Part shown: piece by piece, positions 36,099 to 44,462 of the stretch
How the letters are laid out: every line of letters begins with the position of its first letter
Position numbering within the stretch: position 1 is the stretch's first letter
DNA from: UBA4417 sp963714825
GTDB taxonomy: Bacteria > Bacteroidota > Bacteroidia > Bacteroidales > UBA4417
Direction of reading: 5' to 3'
DNA length: 64,000 nucleotides
Assembly (NCBI GenBank): GCA_963714825.1
Contig: CAVQQF010000012.1
Location: 310,001 to 374,000 of the forward strand
Translations under genes and position numbers: made by a program
The notes under the pieces: model-generated
What the model saw: the letters and a program-made list of their open reading frames with translations, nothing else
What the model was told of the DNA's origin: nothing
The model's database searches: none

Positions 36099-37454
36099 TT
36101 ATTTTACCAACACTTTTAGTGTTTTTGAATCTTCGCCAGCCTGTATCCTTACTATATACATACCCCGGGGAGTATTTGAAACCGGAATCCTTATGGTCGA
36201 CAGCGTTTGCACCGGCATATCGTAGCGGCTGGCAAAAACTGTGCGCCCCGACATATCGTGCATGGCCACAGCAACATTTTTTGCATTTCCAGGATTAACC
36301 ACAACATTCATAACATCGCTCACCGGGTTAGGGTAAACAGCGGCATTCATATCCGATTTTTCGAATTCGCCAACAGTTGTGGCTGAAATCATTTCTTTTT
36401 CAAGAATTATCCTTCCGGTCGAACTGCCTGCAAAATGTTTGAAAACAAGCCTGTGAATATTTCCACCCCTGTCCTGTACGAAGTGTACCAGTGAATCCAC
36501 TACCTGGAAGGTGAATGTTGAATTATTGAAGACTTTCCATTCCCAGCCAATGGGCGAGCGGGTTGAATCCATGGAAGCCGGGTCGAACATACGGAAATCG
36601 GGAGCAACGTGTTCGAAACGGTTCACTTTTACCTTGTAATTGCTCAGAACACCGGTTACAGGATAAATAGCGCCGAAATTCGGACCTTCAGGATAGGTGT
36701 ACATATACTTTGTAAACAATATATCCCACTGAGCGGCATCGACCGGTTCGAAGTTAACTGCTTCATTAGTAATAAGCGAGAAACCTACAAAATTCCGTGC
36801 TGAATACGGATTGCAGTCGAGCATAACGGTATTGTCGTTGGTACCATCAAGATTGGCAAAACGAAATTTGAAAACATTATCGCTCGAATACTTACGCATG
36901 ATCCAGAGCTTACGGTAGCTGCCATCGCGGAGTTTAATCACATAAAGCGAATCGCCCACAACGTCGTGCGAGGAAGCATTATATTTTCCCCATCCATAAT
37001 CGGGATGGCCTTTCTGATTCTGGCAAAAAGCGCCGGTTTCCCATTCGGTGGTTGAGTTAATCATAAGTTTCCAGGTCGATAAACCGGTTGTATCCACAGC
37101 AGCCCATCCGCTGGTATCGCTGGCCGGATAGGTATATAATTCGACACCATTAACTCCGAGTGCGCTGTTATTAGCGGCATCGTTGGTCAGAATGCTGGCG
37201 CTCATACGCGAAGTGCGGAAAGCGATGTCCCATTGTTTGCGGTCAACAGTGCCTTTGTTGCCTGCAGCCATGCTGTAATATACTTCGTTAAGGTAGCCGG
37301 GGCCGGTGAATATGGTATCGGTAACCGGGCCCGCTTTTTGTGCCGAAGCAGGTGAAATGGTGGAAAAAGTAATTGCAAGTATTGCAATAAAAGTGTAGAA
37401 AGTGTTTTTCATTGGTATGAATTTGTTAGAAACGTTTGCTGAAAATGTGTGCAT
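36099..37454 (-). CDS. Secreted HmuY-like protein with T9SS sorting domain
   Basis: This 451-aa protein has a signal peptide (FYTFIAILAITFSTISPASAQ). HmuY-like segments are visible as RKQWDIAFRTSRMSASI and DAAQWDILFTKYMYTYP, followed by ITGVLSNYKVKVNRF-type sequence. A C-terminal T9SS type A sorting domain occupies about 370-451 (AAVYPNPVSDVMNVVV to GMYIVRIQAGEDSKTLKVLVK). It is therefore probably displayed on or released from the cell surface as a haemophore, whereas the downstream HmuY copy is a lipoprotein. I start it at 37454; a second Met 13 residues in (MKNTFYTF, 37415) is an equally good start for the signal peptide. Confidence 0.88.
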   Translation of the reverse strand: MHTFSANVSNKFIPMKNTFYTFIAILAITFSTISPASAQKAGPVTDTIFTGPGYLNEVYYSMAAGNKGTVDRKQWDIAFRTSRMSASILTNDAANNSALGVNGVELYTYPASDTSGWAAVDTTGLSTWKLMINSTTEWETGAFCQNQKGHPDYGWGKYNASSHDVVGDSLYVIKLRDGSYRKLWIMRKYSSDNVFKFRFANLDGTNDNTVMLDCNPYSARNFVGFSLITNEAVNFEPVDAAQWDILFTKYMYTYPEGPNFGAIYPVTGVLSNYKVKVNRFEHVAPDFRMFDPASMDSTRSPIGWEWKVFNNSTFTFQVVDSLVHFVQDRGGNIHRLVFKHFAGSSTGRIILEKEMISATTVGEFEKSDMNAAVYPNPVSDVMNVVVNPGNAKNVAVAMHDMSGRTVFASRYDMPVQTLSTIRIPVSNTPRGMYIVRIQAGEDSKTLKVLVK

Positions 37455-37553
37455 GGAATCCGGGCTGTTAAATGATCAGCCACAGAATGTATATACAGGA
37501 AATTAAACACACAAAATTGCATTTTGTGCATCGAAAATACCGGTATTCGGAAA

Positions 37554-37931
37554 CTAAGCGCTTGGAGGGCCTCTGTTTAAAAAGGCCTCTGAATCCCGTT
37601 TTTGAACAGGGATATCAGGTAATGCGAAATAACCGGATGTTATTTCGGGATAAGAAATATGAAAAAACTGTTGATCGGGAGTGGTAAAATCGAAATGATG
37701 CCCTGTATTAAAACTTATCTGTGCGGCATCGTCTCCCGCTGATGCTGCATCGTCTTTTTCCTTCACACGGGTTGACGAACATGCAACCGGAATCAGTTGT
37801 TTGCCCCAGATACGATGCTGATGGAAATTAACAAGGTTTCCCAGGTAAATCCATACCACAGCCAATGCCCACCCTATAAGGATAGCTTTGCGAATGCCGG
37901 AAGTGGTTGAACGTAGGAAATCCATTTGCAA
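37554..37931 (-). CDS. Small membrane-anchored protein at the head of the haem operon
   Basis: I do not recognise a family. The 125-aa product has one hydrophobic segment (about 15-33, AILIGWALAVVWIYLGNLV), then a histidine-containing stretch (NFHQHRIW) and a polar tail ending in aromatic-rich sequence (HHFDFTTPDQQFFHISYPEI). It precedes the HmuY-T9SS gene by about 100 bp on the same strand. A near-consensus -7 box (CAACTTTG read on minus, 37945-37952) lies just before it. This suggests a real operon leader gene, perhaps for haem handling through the histidines; that role is conjecture. Confidence 0.6.
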   Translation of the reverse strand: MQMDFLRSTTSGIRKAILIGWALAVVWIYLGNLVNFHQHRIWGKQLIPVACSSTRVKEKDDAASAGDDAAQISFNTGHHFDFTTPDQQFFHISYPEITSGYFALPDIPVQKRDSEAFLNRGPPSA

Positions 37932-38186
37932 TAAAAATATGGCACAAAGTTGTATATTTTTTATGACATAAAAGCATATAATTCGCTTTTTTTAAAAGAA
38001 ATCGTCAAAATAAAACAATAATTGACATATATCAATACATGCACAGATAAAAGTTAGTGGATGAATTGATTTATGCCCTTCGAATGGCAGAAATCTAATT
38101 CACAGCATGAAAATACTTCCGGGAGCAAAGGAATAAACCTAAAAGCTGTGCATAAAAAAAATAATGCACCGGGTGAGGCGGTTCAG

Positions 38187-38696
38187 TTAAATTTTTGCTT
38201 CCTTACGGATTTGTTTAACCCAATCCGTAATGCGTTTTTCGGTTAAAGTTGCCTGGGTATCATCATCAATGGCAAGGCCTACAAATTTCCCATCCTTTTC
38301 GGCGGTGGAATAATAGAAGTTATACCCCTTGGTATCGGTATACCCTACAACATTTTCCTTATGTGGCATACGGCAAAAAATGGTTCCCATTCCATCAACA
38401 AAGCTTTCGGGATACAATTTCTGGTCACCAAGTCCAAATAATGCAATTTTCTTTTTAGCCAGGTCTGCTTCAATCAATGTGTCGATAAAGCGTTCCCAAT
38501 CCGAATGCATTTCGCCAATACCCCAGGCTGCAGTTCCCAATACCAGGAAATCATATTTTTTAACCTCCTCTATCGTGGTATTGCTTACGTTATGCACTTC
38601 GGCAAGTCCGGCACCAAAAAGTTCCTGTATTTTACGGGCTACTTTTGCAGTGCTTCCGTTGTCCTTACCTCCAAAAAAAATTCCAATTTTTGACAT
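38187..38696 (-). CDS. fldA: Flavodoxin
   Basis: This 169-aa long-chain flavodoxin has the FMN phosphate loop GIFFGGKDNGSTAKVA near the start, the WGIG aromatic loop (TAAWGIGEMHSDW) and the GLGDQKLYPESFVDGMG loop, then the insertion typical of long-chain types. It carries electrons in place of ferredoxin, often under iron limitation, which fits its position next to the haem-uptake operon. It could also serve the fermentative reductases or hydrogenase. Confidence 0.95.
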   Translation of the reverse strand: MSKIGIFFGGKDNGSTAKVARKIQELFGAGLAEVHNVSNTTIEEVKKYDFLVLGTAAWGIGEMHSDWERFIDTLIEADLAKKKIALFGLGDQKLYPESFVDGMGTIFCRMPHKENVVGYTDTKGYNFYYSTAEKDGKFVGLAIDDDTQATLTEKRITDWVKQIRKEAKI

Positions 38697-39026
38697 CTTA
38701 TTTTACTATTTCAGTTTATTTAATTCAATTTAGCCTAAGTTTTATGCAGTTTATACCAGCACAGCAGTGTTGTTTTCATGCGCTTTGTTTGATGGATTCG
38801 TTTTAGAACTATCAAACGCCCTTTTATCCTTAGTATGCGGGAACCCGGCAACGCTTTCGGAGTTTATGCAATAATCAATTTTCGATTGTAATTACAAACA
38901 AATCCACCTGATGGCTTATGCTTTTGCAAATCTAATGATAAATCAAAAAAAGTGTTTCTTTGCAGCACTATTAATTTTCTGACTAATTTTGACGCAAAAG
39001 CCAAAAGACCTGAAAACATACACCGA
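38697..39026. other. Intergenic region between fldA and the sensor kinase
   Basis: About 330 bp between divergent genes with no recognisable gene, repeat or strong promoter. GTTTCTTTG at 38952-38960 is near the -7 consensus but lacks the leading TA. Confidence 0.4.
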
Positions 39027-40010
39027 ATGTTAAAACAGCTTTACCTCTATTTTGTTCTACCCATAGTATTGATTTCATTTTTACTCTGGGGAATCCTGGT
39101 ATGGGAAACCGGGATGGGCTTGCTCAGCACTGTTGCGCTGGCATTGGTTTTGCTGCTGATCGTATTGGGTTTGCGAACAGCGAAACGGATGGGTTCCCTT
39201 TATAAAAACATGGTTGATATCGAAAACGGAACTCTAACCACCATCGACAGTAAAGGAACCGGCATATTTAGTGCTTTTAACAAAACTCTAACCAATATTT
39301 TTCAGCGCATACGGAAACAGGAGGGAGAACTTCAGGGAGAGAAAATCCGCAGGCTAAGGTCGGTAATTGACGGACAGGACCAGGAGCGTAACCGCTTATC
39401 GCGCGAGCTGCACGATGGCATAGGGCAATCGCTGATAGCCATAAAACTACAGCTCGAAAATGCCGAAACCCAAAACTACTCCATGATGCGTGCCGGCATT
39501 GATGCTGCCAAAAGCATGATCGACCTCACCATCGAAGATGTACGCCGGGTTTGCAATGCACTGTTACCGGCTGCACTCAGCGAATTTGGCATTCTGTCAA
39601 CACTCAGGGCTATGAGTTCGGAGTTAGGATCCTTAGCCGGGTTTAATGCTACCATCGAAAATGAAGGCTCGCTCGAGCGTATGTCGAAAAAATCGCAGAT
39701 ATACATTTACCGTATTGCACAGGAGGCAATCAGTAATATTGCCAAGCATGCCAGGGCAAGCGAAGTGGTGATTAAGCTGAAGCGCGACAATAATATAGTT
39801 ACCCTCGAAGTTACCGACAACGGAAAAGGTTTTATATTTGACCCGGTTTCTTTTGCACAACGCAATGGTTTGCAGAATATGCGCGAACGTACACAATTGC
39901 TGCAGGGTGAATTTACAATTAACAGTGAACCAGGTACAGGAACGACAATAAAAGTTACTATACCTTATAATACCGGTAATGGAAAAGATCAGAATGATAT
40001 TGGTGGATGA
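39027..40010 (+). CDS. NarL-type sensor histidine kinase
   Basis: This 327-aa membrane kinase has two N-terminal membrane helices (LYFVLPIVLISFLLWGILVW; LSTVALALVLLLIVLGL) with almost no periplasmic loop. It then has a HisKA_3 dimerisation domain with the phospho-acceptor in SRELHDGIGQSL and an ATPase domain (IAQEAISNIAKHARA; VTDNGKGF). I chose the ATG at 39027, directly before the first helix; the frame is open to 38952. The short extracytoplasmic part suggests an intramembrane or cytoplasmic signal. It overlaps its response regulator by 32 bp. Confidence 0.93.
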   Translation: MLKQLYLYFVLPIVLISFLLWGILVWETGMGLLSTVALALVLLLIVLGLRTAKRMGSLYKNMVDIENGTLTTIDSKGTGIFSAFNKTLTNIFQRIRKQEGELQGEKIRRLRSVIDGQDQERNRLSRELHDGIGQSLIAIKLQLENAETQNYSMMRAGIDAAKSMIDLTIEDVRRVCNALLPAALSEFGILSTLRAMSSELGSLAGFNATIENEGSLERMSKKSQIYIYRIAQEAISNIAKHARASEVVIKLKRDNNIVTLEVTDNGKGFIFDPVSFAQRNGLQNMRERTQLLQGEFTINSEPGTGTTIKVTIPYNTGNGKDQNDIGG

Positions 40011-40638
40011 CCACCAGCTTGTGCGTACAGGGATAGCTAATTTACTGGCAGGAGAACCTAGTTTCGAAATAATTGGTGAAGCTGCTGATGCGAAGGAGTT
40101 ATACGAACTTCTGAAAAAAATGCAACCCGATATTGCTGTGCTCGACATAGCTTTACCAGGCTTGTCGGGTATTGAAATTACCAAAAAGCTGCATAACGAT
40201 TATCCGGGTGTACGCATACTTATCCTCTCGATGCATACCTCGGAAGAGTTTATTTTTAATGCCATAAACGCCGGGGCCCGCGGCTACCTGCCAAAAAACA
40301 CATCGCGCAAGGAATTGATTGAGGCTATTTATGCCATAAACCGGGGTGAGGAATATTTTGCCGAGAGCATCTCGAATGTGATATTAAAAAGCTACATAAA
40401 AAAAGCCAAAAGCGATACCACGGATGTTGATAATAAGGAAAGCCTGCTATCGAAACGTGAGATTGAAGTGCTCAGGCTTTTTGCCGAAGGCATGACCAAC
40501 CAGGAGATTGCTGATAAACTTTTTATAAGCATACGCACCGTTGAGTCGCATAAAAATCATATTATGGCAAGGCTCGAACTCAAAACCACCGTTGACCTGG
40601 TAAAATTCGCCATACGCAACCATATTGTTTTGCTGTAG
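39979..40638 (+). CDS. NarL/FixJ-family response regulator
   Basis: This 219-aa regulator has an N-terminal receiver domain (MILVDDHQLVRTG; phospho-accepting Asp in IAVLDIALPGLSG; LPKNTSRKEL) and a C-terminal LuxR-type helix-turn-helix (SKREIEVLRLFAEGMTNQEIADKLFISIRTVESHKNHIMARL). It is co-translated with the kinase. Targets are unknown. Confidence 0.96.
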   Translation: MEKIRMILVDDHQLVRTGIANLLAGEPSFEIIGEAADAKELYELLKKMQPDIAVLDIALPGLSGIEITKKLHNDYPGVRILILSMHTSEEFIFNAINAGARGYLPKNTSRKELIEAIYAINRGEEYFAESISNVILKSYIKKAKSDTTDVDNKESLLSKREIEVLRLFAEGMTNQEIADKLFISIRTVESHKNHIMARLELKTTVDLVKFAIRNHIVLL

Positions 40639-40675
40639 TTAATCGCTTTTACCGTTCACAAAAAATAATAAATTT

Positions 40676-41203
40676 ATGAATTCAGAAACAATAAAGAAGC
40701 TGGTTTTACTGGCTTTTATACTTATTCCCATGTTAACTTTCGCTCAGAAAATAAACCGGAAAACCACCGATCCGAAGAAAAACAATGAAATGCTGGTGGG
40801 CTATTGCAACCGCGAAGGATTTGCAAGCATTAACAGCAACTTCGATTCGGTATATAAGGCCAATTACCAGGCTTATAACATGGATGAGCCTACCATGAAA
40901 TTACTGGCCGCAAAGCTTAAAGGTGTTAAAGTTACCGTGGTAATGGCAACATGGTGTGGCGATAGTAAGGAATGGGTTCCGCGGTTTTACAGGATACTGG
41001 ATGAATTAAACTATAAATCAAAAAACATCACCCTGATCAGTGTCGACCGCACAAAAAAAGCACCGGGAACCGGGATCGAATCCCTGGATATACAACTTGT
41101 ACCTACCTTTATTTTTTACAGGAAGAAAACCGAAGTCGGACGAATTATTGAAGTTCCGGCAGGTTTGCTTGAGAAAAATATGCTTGAAATTTTGACCCGA
41201 TAA
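40676..41203 (+). CDS. Exported thioredoxin-like protein with a single active-site cysteine
   Basis: This 175-aa protein has a signal-like N-terminus (LVLLAFILIPMLTFAQ) and a thioredoxin-fold core (VTVVMATWCGDSKEWVPRFYRILDEL; VPTFIFYRKKTEVGRI with the cis-Pro). The active-site region reads WCGDS, so the second redox Cys of CxxC is absent. It may act in thiol exchange or binding rather than as a disulfide reductase. It lies between the two-component genes and panC. Confidence 0.85.
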   Translation: MNSETIKKLVLLAFILIPMLTFAQKINRKTTDPKKNNEMLVGYCNREGFASINSNFDSVYKANYQAYNMDEPTMKLLAAKLKGVKVTVVMATWCGDSKEWVPRFYRILDELNYKSKNITLISVDRTKKAPGTGIESLDIQLVPTFIFYRKKTEVGRIIEVPAGLLEKNMLEILTR

Positions 41204-41286
41204 ATGCTTAGTTGAGCAGTGAGAATTGCCTTAATTGCTCCGCTCAATCTGTATCCCAAAAATTTTCCGTTTTAAAACCAAAAATA

Positions 41287-42132
41287 ATGATCACCCTCCT
41301 TCATACAATCAGCGAAACCCAGGCAGCAATTAAGAATCAAAAATCTGATGGTAAAACTATTGGATTCGTTCCAACTATGGGAGCACTTCACGAAGGGCAC
41401 CTGATGCTTATAAGGCAGGCTGCCAGCGAAAACGACTATGTGGTAGTGAGTATATTTGTGAACCCCATACAATTCAATAACCCCGACGACCTGGCTAAAT
41501 ACCCCCGCACCCTTGATACGGACCTCGAAAAACTCGAAGGAACAGGCTGTAATCTTGTTTTTGCACCATCGGCGGAGGAAATGTATCCTGTTCCCGATAA
41601 CACAGTATTTGATTTCGGTCAGCTCGCCACCGTGATGGAAGGCCGTTTCCGACCAGGGCATTTTAATGGCATGGCTATCGTAGTAAAGAAACTATTCGAA
41701 ATTGTAACGCCTCACAAAGCCTATTTCGGAGAAAAAGATTTTCAACAGCTGGCTATAATCAAAAAAATGGTGAGCATGTTTCACATGCCGGTTGAAATTG
41801 TCTCCTGCCCTATTGTACGAGAGCCCGACGGACTTGCCATGAGTTCGCGTAACACGCTTCTTACGGCCGACGAACGTTCAGAAGCTACTGCAATTTATAA
41901 AGCTCTCTCCGAAACCGGCGAGAATTATTCGTGGTTTACACCCGGAGGCGTAAAACAATTGGTTACAGGTCAAATCATAGAAAGCCCGCTTTTCAGGGTG
42001 GAGTATGTTGATGTGGTGGATACTGTTACACTTCAGCCATTTGAAGATTGGAATGATGTGGAACATGCTGTTGTATGTGTGGCAGCATTTATAGGGTCGG
42101 TGAGGCTGATTGATAATATCGTGTTGTTTTAA
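41287..42132 (+). CDS. panC: Pantothenate synthetase (pantoate-beta-alanine ligase)
   Basis: This 281-aa enzyme joins pantoate and beta-alanine using ATP to form pantothenate. Signatures are GFVPTMGALHEGHLMLI, VSIFVNPIQFNNPDDLAKYPR, HFNGMAIVVKKLF, YFGEKDFQQLAIIKKMV and the EPDGLAMSSRN loop. I chose the ATG at 41287, where family members begin; the frame is open back to 41212. panD follows 151 bp downstream, giving adjacent steps of the same pathway. Confidence 0.95.
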   Translation: MITLLHTISETQAAIKNQKSDGKTIGFVPTMGALHEGHLMLIRQAASENDYVVVSIFVNPIQFNNPDDLAKYPRTLDTDLEKLEGTGCNLVFAPSAEEMYPVPDNTVFDFGQLATVMEGRFRPGHFNGMAIVVKKLFEIVTPHKAYFGEKDFQQLAIIKKMVSMFHMPVEIVSCPIVREPDGLAMSSRNTLLTADERSEATAIYKALSETGENYSWFTPGGVKQLVTGQIIESPLFRVEYVDVVDTVTLQPFEDWNDVEHAVVCVAAFIGSVRLIDNIVLF

Positions 42133-42268
42133 CTGAACAGCACTGCAATTCAATATTTTTCGGCCCGACCAGGACTTTTTACAAGCATAGCTTATAGTTC
42201 GATAATTCAGTTATAATTATACAGGTCTCAAATAATTACCCACTACCATAACATTACAGATAATTCTG

Positions 42269-42276
42269 TAATTTTG
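42269..42276 (+). promoter_or_regulatory. -7 promoter box for panD
   Basis: TAATTTTG fits TAnnTTTG and ends 7 bp before the panD ATG at 42284, giving a very short leader. Confidence 0.5.
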
Positions 42277-42283
42277 CAGCCTT

Positions 42284-42634
42284 ATGATAATAGAGATTTT
42301 AAAATCAAAAATACACAGGGCCACTGTTACGCAAGCCAGCCTTAACTATGTAGGATCCATTTCTATCGACGAAAATCTGATGGAAGCGGCCAACCTGATA
42401 GAGTTCGAAAAAGTTCAGGTGTTAAATATCAATAACGGTGAAAGATTCGAAACCTATGTTATACGTGGCGACAGGGATACCGGCATTATCTCACTTAATG
42501 GAGCTGCTGCCCGTAAAGTTCAGATCGGCGACATTATCATTATTGTATCCTACGCCCAAATGGATTTTGAAGAAGCCAAATCGCACAAACCGACCATTGT
42601 ATTCCCTGATTCACAAAATAAACTAAGCCAGTAG
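42284..42634 (+). CDS. panD: Aspartate 1-decarboxylase
   Basis: This 116-aa pro-enzyme makes beta-alanine from aspartate and cleaves itself between Gly24 and Ser25 (NYVGSISID) to generate the pyruvoyl group. Other conserved parts are SKIHRATVTQASLNY, RFETYVIRGDRDTGIISLNGAAARKVQIGDIIII and SYAQM. It supplies beta-alanine to PanC encoded just upstream. The next gene starts three bases after its stop codon. Confidence 0.96.
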   Translation: MIIEILKSKIHRATVTQASLNYVGSISIDENLMEAANLIEFEKVQVLNINNGERFETYVIRGDRDTGIISLNGAAARKVQIGDIIIIVSYAQMDFEEAKSHKPTIVFPDSQNKLSQ

Positions 42635-42637
42635 CCA

Positions 42638-43657
42638 TTGTCTCCTAAACTCAAAAATGTTATCCGTTTCACCTTCTTCCTGGGAATCGGGGTATTTTTC
42701 ATCTGGATTTTTCTGCGAAATCTCACTGCCGAACAAAAGCATGAGATCATGCATTCCATGGGCAATGCCAATTACTGGTGGATATTACTTGCTATACCTT
42801 TAGGCATACTGAGCCATTTTGTGCGGGCTATCCGCTGGAAAATGCTTATAGCAACCATGGGTTACAAACCCGGAAACCGAAATATATTTTTTGCAGTAAT
42901 GATAGGGTATCTTGCCAATCTTGCTCTTCCACGCCTTGGCGAAGTGAGCCGCTGCACCATACTTGCCAAATACGAAAATGTGCCTTTCAACAAATCGTTC
43001 GGCACGGTTATCACCGAAAGAGTAATAGATATGTTGGTTTTCATCGTTCTGTTTTTCCTTAACCTGGCACTACAGGCTGAACGTTTATCAGGATATATCA
43101 ACGAGAAAATATACAAACCACTGGCTGAAAAGCTTCACCTCAGTTACGATTTATCAGGCACGCTTCTGATCCTGTTTACTGCTTTTATTGTAGTATCCGG
43201 AGCCATATTCCTGGTTTTCCGGAAACAAATAATGGCAAACAAATTCTTTATTAAGATCAAAAATATAATACTGGGGTTTGTTGAGGGGATGAAATCGCTT
43301 CTCAATGTAAGGAATATATGGTTGTTCGCATTTTACACTTTTTCCATTTGGGCTCTATACCTGCTTATGGCCTACATCGTATTTTTCAGCATCCCGGCCA
43401 GCAGTGGAATGGGAATCGACGCAGGACTTGCGGTTTTGGTGTTCGGATCCATCGGATTTATGGTGGTACAGGGAGGCATTGGCATTTATCCTGCCATTGT
43501 TGCCGAAACACTTGTACTTTATGGTGTTGCCAGCGCACAAGGCTATGCACTGGGCTGGCTTATATGGACATCACAAAATCTTACCATTGTAATAGTTGGA
43601 ATTATTTCATTACTTTTATTACCGATTTTAAACAACCGGAAAAATGTCGAAGCTTGA
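42638..43657 (+). CDS. Flippase-like integral membrane protein (LPG synthase TM domain family, UPF0104)
   Basis: This 339-aa protein has about eight hydrophobic helices and belongs to the lysylphosphatidylglycerol synthase TM-domain/UPF0104 group. Characteristic segments are WWILLAIPLGILSHFVRAIRWKML, MIGYLANLALPRLGEVSRCTIL and TVITERVIDMLVF. The start is TTG at 42638, 3 bp after the panD stop, which implies translational coupling. The end overlaps rfaE2 by 14 bp. Family members are thought to flip or handle lipids; the substrate is unknown. The neighbour rfaE2 hints at an LPS link. Confidence 0.85.
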   Translation: MSPKLKNVIRFTFFLGIGVFFIWIFLRNLTAEQKHEIMHSMGNANYWWILLAIPLGILSHFVRAIRWKMLIATMGYKPGNRNIFFAVMIGYLANLALPRLGEVSRCTILAKYENVPFNKSFGTVITERVIDMLVFIVLFFLNLALQAERLSGYINEKIYKPLAEKLHLSYDLSGTLLILFTAFIVVSGAIFLVFRKQIMANKFFIKIKNIILGFVEGMKSLLNVRNIWLFAFYTFSIWALYLLMAYIVFFSIPASSGMGIDAGLAVLVFGSIGFMVVQGGIGIYPAIVAETLVLYGVASAQGYALGWLIWTSQNLTIVIVGIISLLLLPILNNRKNVEA

Positions 43658-44147
43658 AATAATTCAGAAAAAGATTTTTACCTACACCGACGATGATTAC
43701 AGGCGTATGTGTGCCATATGGCAATTTCAGGGTAAAAAAATTGTGTTTACCAACGGATGTTTCGACATCCTGCACCTGGGCCATATCGATTACCTATCGA
43801 AAGCTGCCGACCTAGGCAATATGCTTATTGTAGGCCTTAATACCGATGAATCGGTTAAAAGGATAAAAGGCAACAACCGACCTTTGCAGGACGAAATATC
43901 GCGTGCCATGGTTCTGGCAGCCTTGGGTTTTGTCGATTTCGTAGTTTTCTTTGGCGAAGATACACCCTACGAACTTATTAAAACCACCCAGCCCGCCATT
44001 CTTGTTAAAGGAGCCGATTACAAACCCGAAGATATTGTTGGATACGATATTGTGAAAAATAATGGGGGCGAAATTGTTACTGTCGATTTCCTTGAAGGAT
44101 ATTCGACTACGGCTATTGAGAATAAGATGTTGGGAAAAAGGGGTTAG
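43644..44147 (+). CDS. rfaE2: D-glycero-beta-D-manno-heptose 1-phosphate adenylyltransferase
   Basis: This 167-aa nucleotidyltransferase has the HxGH-type motif in TNGCFDILHLGHIDYLSKAA and the later LVKGADYKPEDIVGYDIVKNNGGEI segment. It forms ADP-heptose for lipopolysaccharide core. It corresponds to the C-terminal half of HldE; the kinase half is absent, so a separate HldA-like gene should exist elsewhere. It overlaps the flippase-like gene, showing one operon from panD onward. Confidence 0.93.
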   Translation: MSKLEIIQKKIFTYTDDDYRRMCAIWQFQGKKIVFTNGCFDILHLGHIDYLSKAADLGNMLIVGLNTDESVKRIKGNNRPLQDEISRAMVLAALGFVDFVVFFGEDTPYELIKTTQPAILVKGADYKPEDIVGYDIVKNNGGEIVTVDFLEGYSTTAIENKMLGKRG

Positions 44148-44462
44148 GATATTGGGTTTAGGGGTTAGGGCATTAATGGGGAAATTGTCTAATTGAAGGT
44201 GATCATTTTTATTATTTTTTAAATCTTCTGCAAACTATTACAGCAATTCATTTGTTCCTTATTAGGAGACGTTGATAGAAGCTGCGTGGAAAGCCTATTT
44301 TCAGAGCTTTTAGCACATATTTCAGGCTTCGGTTTCAGGCTTAATCTATTTTTAGGTTTTCAGCAGTTTTTATTGCGCTAAATCCCTGATTCAACTATCT
44401 TTGCCACACATAAAATATTTATTTTTACATAATATCGGACCCGCGATATTTGAACTTACATA
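44148..44462 (+). promoter_or_regulatory. radA upstream region with -33/-7 promoter
   Basis: About 315 bp without a gene. Near its left end lies a short G-rich repeat (GGGGTTAGG at 44138-44146, then TTTAGGGGTTAGGG about 20 bp later) that reaches into the end of rfaE2. A textbook Bacteroidota promoter is present: TTG at 44373-44375, 20-bp spacer, TATCTTTG at 44396-44403, giving a leader of about 55 nt before radA. Confidence 0.65.
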
